Assembly: GCA_019400425.1 (NCBI GenBank)
Contig: JAFREE010000192.1
Span: 1 to 39,897, forward strand
Source of the DNA: Hymenochaete sp. R1
Lineage: Eukaryota > Basidiomycota > Agaricomycetes > Hymenochaetales > Hymenochaetaceae
Reading direction: 5' to 3'
Length of the DNA stretch: 39,897 nucleotides
Part shown: in pieces, positions 32,096 through 39,897 of the stretch
Numbering within the stretch: the first letter of the stretch is position 1
Layout: each line of letters starts with the position of its first letter
Notes under the pieces: generated by a model
Database searches by the model: none
What the model was told of the DNA's origin: nothing
The model's input: the letters and a program-made list of their open reading frames with translations, nothing else
Translations under genes and position numbers: made by a program

Positions 32096-34371
32096 AGTAT
32101 ATACGGACATCCATGAGCGCGCATGTATGTCTGTTGGTGTTGATATGACGTATCTCCGTCGCCTATCGCGAAGAAGACTTCTCATTTTTTCCGTTTCTTC
32201 TCGGAGTTCTCAGGCTCTGCTTTACTTCTTTTTTCTTTCCGCATTCTCCGTCTTGTCTCCCTTCCCCTCTCCTCAGAGCCTCTGGATAGTTTCTTCCTTT
32301 GACCGGGTAAGGCCTGACCGAGTATAAACCCGGATTCGTGCATCAAATCATTTTCTCGAAGGGCTTCGCAGCATCCGCAATGGGCATGGCTGTAGCTTCG
32401 CCGGCCACACTTGAATTCTCCTTTTAGTTCGATGACGCACGTTGAAGTTTATCGTGTTTAGTGCGGTAAGTACAGCATACCTCCCTTGTGCTTCTTCTTC
32501 CCAACTTCTTGTACCTTAAGCCATCGCATGGCGGGCCTCCTTCTCTTCGTACGCATCCTTTCGCAGGCTCACCCACCCCAGATCCAGCTCCTCCCAATCG
32601 CCGTCGCGAGCCTGGGTCCCGACGCGGACACCCGAAGCAAAGAGCACAAGAATCATTTTATAGTACAGGGTGTGTTCTGTATAGTGAGACGGATGAGGGT
32701 TGATCCCCCAAATTTCTAGGACTTGTTCGTTGACATCATTCCCCGAGATTCCCTCGCTCGAGAACCATCGTCATTGATCAATGTACTTAAAAAAGCACTA
32801 TAAGAGCAAGCGTGGGTGCACATATACTCATCTCGTCCGCATTAGCCGACAATTCAACTGGAAAAGCTCATCTTTCAAGTTCTAGGTCGAAGACCGCGTC
32901 AGGATTCGCCAAAGTCCCGAATTGCTGCGATTTGTACCCATCAGTGTTGTCCTTTTATCCTCCCTCTCAGCGCACTGTGTCATTCAACATTGCACGCCGA
33001 ATCCTATCCGTCTAACTTCTTCCTCTGTATGCACGCGGTCGCTCAGGGATGGTCTTCGCGAAGCCTCTTTTTCACTCTATGAACCCCCTCATCTCAGATG
33101 AACTGAATTGAAAGGCGAGGCTTCGCTGGCTACGTTTTTCTGGCCGGCCAACCGGTTAAAGCAAATGAATGCAATCGCGGGTACGCGGGCGAAGCGTGGA
33201 AGGTGCATGCATGCAAATTTTCACCTTGAACGCGGCGTACGCAGCGCGGAGGACCGTGTGCGTGTGCGCGTCGTCGTTAATTCCAATTCAACGAAGCTGA
33301 GAAGTGGAAGTCCAGAACGCAACATTGGAGAAAATGGATGGTTCGCGAAGGATTCTCTTTGGATCTTTCTCTATGGTCATGTATGATACTTTTGCACTGA
33401 AGGTCATTCAAGCCTGTAACTAGGTAAGGCTCGGTGTAGAAAAAAGGGGGAAAGGAGGCGGCTCTTTCCATCCTCGCGACGTAGGGATGTCGAGGCTCGA
33501 ACTCAATTTACAAGTGCCAGCGACCGACAAACCAACACGAAGCTCATCTATTTGAATTGGCGGGAGAAGCTCGAAAGTTCAGTACGTACACATTACAATT
33601 TCGCATTCAATTTATTCTCCTTCCCCTCGACCATCGACCTTCGATCATCGAAGCCAGCGAGGACATCAAGTTCGCAAAGGTAAGTTTCCGAGCGCATTCA
33701 AGCCCAGCTCGTTGTCGCATCGAGACCAAGTTGAATATGAGTCTCGTGTAAGACGCATCCTACCGTAGGTTGCCGCGCTATGCCGAACTCATTCACGATC
33801 GTGCTCGCTGCGTACTGTGCTAGAGCCATCCCATGCTCGAAGTCGTTTATGTGAATTTGCGACCTGTTTCGGATACCAGTATACCCCAGCTCAGACAAGC
33901 TCATGCTCAACGCCCCACTAGCCCGCCTCTACGCGCACACAGAGACAAAACACAACAAAGCCTTTACCCGACCTCCATCCTCACCGGTATTTCATACCAC
34001 CAAAAATTAGGACATCCGGCAAAAGAAAGAAAAAAGTCCAAGGGGTCTAGGCCTCTCTATCAGACCCCATCTACGTCTACCCCGGGGGTTTTCTAACCAA
34101 GCCAAGTAATACTATATCATATATGAATATGAGCATCAAGACTTGAATGCCGACGCCACCGCGACTGTATCATGCACACGTATGCCCAATCAGAGACCAT
34201 TCGTTGGTTCAAAGCGGATCGAGTAAGGAGTCGAGTCGAGTTGGTCGTACATGCGCATGCGAACTTATTATTTACATATACGAACCTTTCTGCAGATACA
34301 CTAGCACACTCAGGCTGGCATCTCCCGGTCCTTTGCCGGGGCCCACCACCGGCATGCGTTCGATTCATTGG

Positions 34372-34391
34372 CAGTACTAGTCAGTACTAGT
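34372..34391. repeat. Direct repeat of CAGTACTAGT
   Basis: Two adjacent copies of a 10-mer, followed directly by CCAGT repeats. Short and in non-coding sequence. Confidence 0.7.
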
Positions 34392-35293
34392 CCAGTCCAG
34401 TCAGCGGAATCCCCGATTCCCGCAACGCCCTTCGTCGGCGTATAATTTCAAAAACGAAAAAAAAGGTCCAAAGCGATCGCGTTCCCTTCTTTCCTACTAG
34501 TCTCCCTACTGGTAGAAGCCCAGGGGGAAAGCCTCTATCTATTTTCTCTTGTTCACGGTCTGAGCCCGACCCTTCAAGGAAGAGAAGGGAGAGGATTTTT
34601 AGTAAAATCGATAGTTTTCTTCTTTCTTTTTTATCTTCATGATCTTCCTCCATCCCAACCAGTGTATCAGCGTACTGTAAATTGCTCTCGTTACTGTGAT
34701 CAATATTCCAATGCGTATCTGCCACGGTAGTATACCGTCTACCGTCCACCATACGCCAGCCTGAGCTGAGTGTATAACTCAATTTCGAACTCGAACGCGA
34801 AGGAGAAATCGAGCTCGGAAAATCCTCCAGATCTGATCTCTAACTTGTCAAAGGTTCGGTTTTGCTGACTCGGAAATGGCTGATATATTGATACAATATT
34901 GATATCATATTCATATTCAGACCAACAGTAGTATTGCAACTGCATGACCGACCGCCAATGGCCAATGATGCTTTCTTTTCGTCTTTCGGATCGGATCGAC
35001 TGCTTCAAGTTGACAGCGTAGCATACCAGTGGTAGCCTGACTGGCCCATAGAGAAATGAAACCACTACCATACTACTAGTGCAGTGATTTTGCAATATCG
35101 ATATCAATACAGCTTAGAGAGTCGAGAAGTAAGAATTGAAATGAATGCCGGCCGACCGCGGGGGATGGAGGTGGGAAGGGAAGCCTGAGGGAGGTCTTAT
35201 CTAGGCGTCGACGTTTCGACGTTTGAGATCTCCGTGCATGTATGCGTTGCGTTCCTCGAAACTGACGTCCCCCCCCTCCCCCACTCCCTTCCT

Positions 35294-35330
35294 TGACCTC
35301 GACCTCGACCTAGACCAAGACCATGACCAT
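35294..35330. repeat. Imperfect GACCTC / GACCNN hexamer repeat
   Basis: About six tandem units of the GACCTC type decaying to GACCAA and GACCAT, in the 3' flank of the SNARE gene. Confidence 0.65.
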
Positions 35331-35528
35331 TCAGTCCTGACAGCGACAACCTCTTCGCGTGTTTCATGTAGGCGTGAATGATTTGGATACTCGACAAAAA
35401 AGTAATTATACCTGCGTCTACCAGTGTATTTGCATCTGAAATAGGAATTGTATTCGCATTTGCAATTAGAAAGAAAGGCACCTGAAACTGAGCTGTATAA
35501 ACCGGTTCTAGTACTACAACTACTGGAG

Positions 35529-37706
35529 CTAACGATTGAATAGAGGGGATCTCATCGTAGACGTAGAAAACCGATCCGGCGGCAACGGTGGCGACGACTC
35601 CCGCGAATCCGAGTTGGCGCTTGGGTATCTCGCCTCACTCGGCTCAATCCGTCTTTGCCTCTGCCTCTGCCTTCGCGCCCGAGATCCAGATTCGAGGACG
35701 CGCGCCATTCCGCCACCCGCACCTAGCGGGTTGAGGGTCACGTCGTCTATCGGGAGAGGTGGCAGGCCACCGTTTGAACCCGAGCCTGCAACAGCGCCCG
35801 CAACCGCAGCTGTGACAGAGCCCAAAGGCGCGTTGCTTGCCTCTCCTGAGCCCGACCCCGTCCCAGACCCAGATCCGGACCCAAACGCACCATGAGTCCT
35901 CCTCGGTTTGAAAATCAACACCAACACCAACCCAAAGATCACCAAGAGCAACAAGAAGATACACTTCCTCCTCCCCGTCCTCTTCTGGTATCCCTCCGCG
36001 GACACGAGCTCCTTCCCCGCGTCCACCACGTCCCTTTCGACGTTCTGGATGTTATACTCGATCGAATCGAGGAGGGAGCCCTGGTCGATGACGAGCGCGC
36101 CGAGGTCGCGGAAGAGCTCGGCGAGGGTGGAGATGGAGCGCGCGATTTCGGTGAGTTGGTGGTCGCGCGCGAGGAGGTCGCGTTCGTCGTCGTCTTGGGA
36201 TTGGAGGTCTTGGTCGAAGAGGAGGGTGGTTTGGTTGGAGGTCTGTTTTACGTGAGGGTAAGGAGTTAAATTTTGTTTTTCGGTGATAAAGGGAGTGGAA
36301 AAAAAAGAACGTACGGCGGCGCGGAGGTCTTCGTCCAGATCGGACATGCCTTCCTGGCCTTTGAGCTGCACAGCTCCCGACGCGATGAGCAAATCTTGGT
36401 TCTTGATCGCATGGCCCTGCAGCGCTGAGAAAAAAAAAGTATAACAACGTCATTAATATTGTAAACGCATACGTCAGTATCCTTGTGCCGGTTTCGGAAT
36501 TCGGAGTCTATTTTTGTATTGTCCGAATAGAAAATGAAATTCGGAGGGAACTTTGGAGTGACGAATTAGGAAGGGGCAATAGGGGGCACGGAGGCTCGGA
36601 ATGGAAGAGCGGGCGGATGATCGAACGAATGAACGAAGGCGCCCACTTACTCTCGAGGTAAACTTTTTGTTTCTTTCGGAACACGGCGCTTGTTTCCTGC
36701 ACTTTGGCTGCCAACGCCCTCTGAACGTTCAACGCAGCTCGGGTGTCTTCTTGCCCATTGTCTGTAGCGGGTTGAGGGGGAAACGCGTGGCGTTGGCGTT
36801 GTTGACGATCACGCTTGACGGAAGCGGGGATATCTTGAATGAGGGACTTGCATCTTCGGAAGTCCTAGACGACGTCGACAATAGCGGCCCACACGCGAAA
36901 TGAAGATAAAAATTTCAAATGAGCATAGGATGCACAGGCTGGTCAGAGGGTTATGAAGTCCTCGGAAAGTCTGACGTAGGATGATGATGTAGGCGGGGTG
37001 GGGGAGCGGATGACTCACCCTGGTGATATCTGTTGTGAGGGCTTCAATTTCGCGTTCCTCGGGAGACCGATCCGAGAATCCGGGGAGGACGTGTTTAGCG
37101 TGTAGCTTGTCAAGGGTTGCGACTGGGCGTGGAGATTGAAGGCGGTGCAGGGCGCGGGAGGGTGGAAAGGCAAATCAAAGGGAGATGAATGGAGAGTCGG
37201 GATGCGAATTTAGCGTTAGCGCGTGAGGAGGGAGAGAGGGAGGAGGACAAAGAAAAGGCCGGGTGGATCACGTACGTTTTGACCGGGATTCGGAAAGGAG
37301 AGCGTGTACTTGGTCGGAGATGTCTGCCCTGGTGAACAGACGGATTCGGACGGAGGCAAAGCGAGTCCGGCGCGGTTGCAGGCGCGAGATAAACACAAAA
37401 AGAGAGATAGGTTAGCGAGGGGTTGTGAAATAAATGCGATGGAAATGGAGAAGAAGAGTGAGAGACGGACCAAGCGGGACGAAAGTTGTGTTCGTGTGCG
37501 TGCTCGTGTACGTCGAGTGCGATGTGGGGGCTGCTGGTGTTTATGAGACGGCCGTGCTCGTCGTCATTCTGCTCGTCGTCGTCGTCACGAAAAGTACTAT
37601 GGTTGAGCAAAGACTTTGAAGGGCGAGTTGTCGAGTCACGATAGGAGAAGAAGAGAAGAGTACGGGAACGAGTGGTCACTTGCGAGGACGAAGAGGAGGA
37701 GGCCAT
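35529..37706 (-). CDS. TLG2: t-SNARE of the Tlg2 / syntaxin-16 family with Gly/Ser-rich lumenal tail
   Basis: Qa-SNARE for fusion of endosome-derived vesicles with the trans-Golgi network. The N-terminus contains SRTLLFFSYRDST, matching the Tlg2/STX16 N-peptide that binds Vps45. It is followed by an acidic stretch and the Habc helices (ADISDQVHALLSESRSK, TLDKLHAKHVLPGFSDRS, EEREIEALTTDIT, FRRCKSLIQDI, then ALNVQRALAAKVQETSAVFR). The SNARE motif runs QLTEIARSISTLAELFRDLG and VIDQGSLLDSIEYNIQNVER, with the zero-layer Gln in VIDQG. One membrane anchor follows, CIFLLLLVIFGLVLVLIF. About 100 residues lie beyond the anchor, starting KPRRTHGAFGSGSGSG and ending SPLFNR. Exon 1 is 37706-37471, joining in phase 2 to exon 2 at 37328. 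The start is fixed by the N-peptide. Confidence 0.93.
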
Positions 37707-37836
37707 GCTCTCACATCATCCACTTCTCGAGTCGACTCGTCGTCGGTCGGTCGTTAATTTCGTGAATGAGATGGATGTGTGACCAATATTAATGAATGAT
37801 ATTATGTAATATAAATATAATAAACGGGATCCGGAG

Positions 37837-37856
37837 AATATTAATATATTAATATT
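37837..37856. repeat. Perfect 20-bp AT-only palindrome
   Basis: AATATTAATATATTAATATT reads the same on both strands. It could extrude as a cruciform or bind a dimeric protein, or be chance in an AT-rich spacer. Confidence 0.75.
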
Positions 37857-37940
37857 AGTATTAGTAAATAGATTACAGGGCCGGCAGCCGGCCGGAGAAG
37901 AATACAGCCACCGACCGAATCGGTGGTTGCAACAAACTCA

Positions 37941-37958
37941 TCTCTCTCTCTCTCTCTC
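37941..37958. repeat. (TC)9 microsatellite
   Basis: Nine uninterrupted TC units in the leader region of the Cys-rich gene. Likely length-variable between strains. Confidence 0.85.
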
Positions 37959-38156
37959 CCTTCGACTTTCATCTTCTCCTCCTCCCTTAATTCTTTTCTT
38001 TTATACTCGCTTAATTTTCCCTATATATTACTCCCTTTCCACATCATCATACACCTCATCCTCATCTTGCCCACTTCATCCCCCAGCCTTCTCCTCAACA
38101 CTTCCCTTCGCCACCCACATTCCATATCTTGCCCTGCCCATCCTCAACCTCACACA

Positions 38157-38691
38157 ATGTGCAACCTCATCACGTACGTCCCATCTCTCTCCCTTGTCCT
38201 CTGCTAGCATCGTGCTCATCCACATTTTACAGTGAAGGAACAAAGTTCGGCTGTGGTGTATGTCTTTCCTCGTCTCATTCAATATTTCCACCGCGCATAG
38301 ACGCTCACCTTCCTTGTCTTTCCTTCTCGCGTGCTTCTCCAGCACTATATCATCGTACGTTCCCCATCTTGTCGTCCTCTCGACCTCCAGCGCTGACTCA
38401 CACCCTCTTCATTAGACTCGCAAGATCTCAAAGATTGATTGCAAGAGCCGCAAATGCGTACACAGCGCTCTCCACCGCCGCCCATGTCCAGGCTGTGACT
38501 GCGAAAAGGTCGGTCGTCGATTTCATCATTACCCATACATGCCACCGACAAGCCCGCTAATCCTTCTATTCTTCATTCATTAGTTCATGGGCCCTGATCG
38601 CGAAGAACACGTCACGTCTGTCATTCCCGACCGTTATTGCGAACACTGCACGTATTGGTACGCCAACAAGGCTGCCGCGGTCAGGCATTGA
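38157..38691 (+). CDS. Small Cys-rich protein, 84 aa, five exons
   Basis: I do not know a function. Five exons, 38157-38173, 38233-38257, 38343-38354 (12 nt), 38416-38508 and 38584-38691, join in phase into 84 residues. It begins MCNLITEGTKFGCGHYIITR and has a regular set of Cys and His: FGCGHY, IDCKSRKC, RRPCPGCDC, and then RYCEHCTYW near the end, followed by a short basic tail. The spacing of the CxC and CxxC pairs suggests two zinc sites. There is no signal peptide, so it is probably cytosolic or nuclear rather than a secreted effector. Similar small MC...CGHY proteins are, to my knowledge, common and uncharacterised in Agaricomycetes. No unspliced frame exceeds a few dozen residues here, so automated calling could miss it. 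Confidence 0.78.
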
Positions 38692-39897
38692 GCCTCTTTA
38701 CCCCGCCATGCCACCTCCTTTTCATCGCTCTCGTCTACCAAATCTGCATCGTTCCTTGGATATACCCCCGCAATTTACGACATCACGGACAACCCCTTCT
38801 TCGCTTTTATCTGCTTTCACAAGCCATTCGACTTTGTCGAGTCTCCTCATCTCCTCCTCGACATGCGATAGCATATCTCCTGCTACATCCAAAACTCTTC
38901 GATTGAATCGAATCGGTCCAGTGGAAAATCGCACAAGCAATTAGCAGCGGTACAACGCCCATTTAATCTGTACCAGTACTCCCGCACCTTTCTCCGTCTC
39001 GGCCGACCTCTCGTGCCTCTCAACCGAAACCCAATTTCAATTCCTCCCCTCCTCGGCCCCTCTCTTTCCGTCTTCTTCTCCGCTCCACCATATATGTGTG
39101 TCCCCCACGCTCAATGACCATCCCATCGCAACTGAAACTCCATCGGAGGGAAGTCCCGTAGGTCGGCTAAGCGCAGCTGGAGGAAGAGGAGCAAAGTTGA
39201 TGATGCTTAAGACCACGTGCCTCGCTGTCTTGTGGCCCCCCTTACCCCGGACAGTCGGCTGGTGTCATGGTGTCTTACCCCCGATAATCGATGGATTGCG
39301 GCAAGTCGTGGCACAGGCAACTTCATGGGGGTAAATTTGGTATAGTCAAGCGTCACAGCCCCGTTCATGCGTTGTCCGTGTCTCACTTTACTCTGAGCCC
39401 TTCACTGCGTTCGTTGCCCGATACAATGTTTGTGCGCTCGCCCCTTTCTCCGTCGTCCCTTGGCGTCAACGATTGTGTCGTGCAGTCGTCATCTCGGCTT
39501 ACTAGGGAGAACTGCGTATGCGACGCTGTGCGTTTTTGCATCGCGTGCATGAAGCACAATGATCACGGCTACTAGTATTCATTCGCGCGTAATGGGCCAA
39601 AGTGCGTCGTATCCGGAGTCCGTCCACGCATCCGACTCCGCGTACTCACCAATGCTCGTCGCTCGTCCCCCATGCTTCGCCTTTTCTCTACAATCACCGC
39701 CTTCCTTTTTTTACCACCTGCCATTTCGATTATTTCTCAATCCAAATGTATGTTGTACCATCATCGTCTATGACGCGTTTTGAGTGTCAAAAATATGCAA
39801 TTACCATTTACCCCATTTACCCATTTACCACATTTACGCATTTACGCATTTACCATTCACTCTATTTACTCCATTCACCCATCGAGCTTCCAACATT
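38692..39897. other. Non-coding right edge
   Basis: This is the 3' flank of the Cys-rich gene and sequence beyond it. Frames are short, pyrimidine-rich in translation and motif-free. A gene could begin past the window edge on either strand. Confidence 0.45.
39801..39882. repeat. CATTTACC-type minisatellite
   Basis: About nine head-to-tail units of 7-9 nt, all variants of CATTTACC or CATTTACG, decaying to CATTCACC at the right end. Not telomeric: the TTAGGG complement CCCTAA is absent. Confidence 0.85.

Larger units (their letters stand above)
28949..35528. other. Long gene-poor tract
   Basis: No gene can be supported over about 6.6 kb, although genes elsewhere in the window lie a few hundred bp apart. 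The longest frames (for example 31270-31710 on + and 29563-29213 on -) lack domains, and splice-joined extensions do not give a family-like protein. It contains pyrimidine-rich runs, a 9-bp-arm inverted repeat at 32075-32095, short direct repeats at 34372-34391 and 35294-35330, and the promoter of the channel gene at its left end. I see no transposase, reverse transcriptase or terminal repeats. It may hold long non-coding transcripts, a decayed element or simply regulatory DNA. Confidence 0.45.
37707..38156. promoter_or_regulatory. Divergent promoter, TLG2 / small Cys-rich gene
   Basis: The 450 bp between divergent start codons hold an AT-rich segment with a perfect 20-bp palindrome (37837-37856), a CCGGC-rich inverted element just after it (about 37880-37896), a (TC)9 run at 37941-37958 and then a long pyrimidine-rich leader ahead of the 38157 start. 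Polypyrimidine leaders are common close to transcription starts in fungi. Confidence 0.6.

Noticed and set aside
33478..33560. tRNA-like 3' half on the minus strand (GAGTTCGAGCCTC, looks like a T-arm and B box)
   Set aside because: The T stem pairs and CTTGTAA resembles an anticodon loop, but there is no matching acceptor stem, no A box and no variable region at the right distance.
34387..35107. Two minus strand frames of 131 and 122 codons downstream of TLG2
   Set aside because: They overlap in different frames over Ser/Tyr-rich non-coding sequence and show no start context, domain or splice support.
39801..39882. Telomere or CRISPR-like array at the right edge
   Set aside because: Units are 7-9 nt with no spacers and do not match TTAGGG or its complement; a simple minisatellite fits.

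Overview
The window is nuclear DNA from a filamentous basidiomycete, most likely an Agaricomycete. Genes are packed on both strands, nearly every gene is split by many short (about 50-60 nt) GT-AG introns, and all recognisable proteins are eukaryotic and fungal in type. I rebuilt the genes by joining exons by hand at splice sites, using reading phase and family motifs to choose between sites. Exon coordinates are therefore inferences, not transcript evidence.

Layout from left to right: spliceosomal Sm-D3 (+, 196-776); a candidate 79-residue orphan protein (+, 1347-1761); a signal peptide/PA-like/TM/RING-H2 ubiquitin ligase (-, 2259-4534); a mitochondrial class-III aminotransferase of the GABA transaminase type (-, 4912-6817); a 1059-residue PH-domain and coiled-coil protein (+, 7140-10651); an AlkB-like 2-oxoglutarate dioxygenase with a long Lys-rich N-terminus and a Cys-rich module (-, 10762-14919); F1-ATPase delta subunit (-, 15365-16096); glutamate-cysteine ligase (-, 16525-19159); autophagy Beclin/Atg6 (-, 19600-21277), head to head with DNA polymerase kappa (+, 21481-24481); an RraA/HMG-aldolase-like protein (-, 24659-25496 or 25529); an EF-hand MscS channel (-, 25859-28948); about 6.6 kb with no gene I can support; a Tlg2/syntaxin-16 SNARE with a Gly/Ser-rich lumenal tail (-, 35529-37706); and a divergently transcribed 84-residue Cys-rich protein (+, 38157-38691). 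The right edge is non-coding and ends in a CATTTAC minisatellite.

The genes do not form a pathway cluster. They are mostly single housekeeping functions: splicing, ATP synthesis, glutathione, autophagy, translesion synthesis and endosomal fusion. The more unusual content is in gene structure and small genes. Polymerase kappa appears to carry two GC-AG introns and two consecutive microexons of 12 and 15 nt. The AlkB-like gene seems to need a 7-nt microexon. The aminotransferase presequence is assembled from exons of 21 and 26 nt. There are two small proteins that simple ORF calling would miss. The best candidates for little-described biology are the AlkB-like fusion protein, the 84-residue Cys-rich protein and the unexplained 6.6-kb tract.
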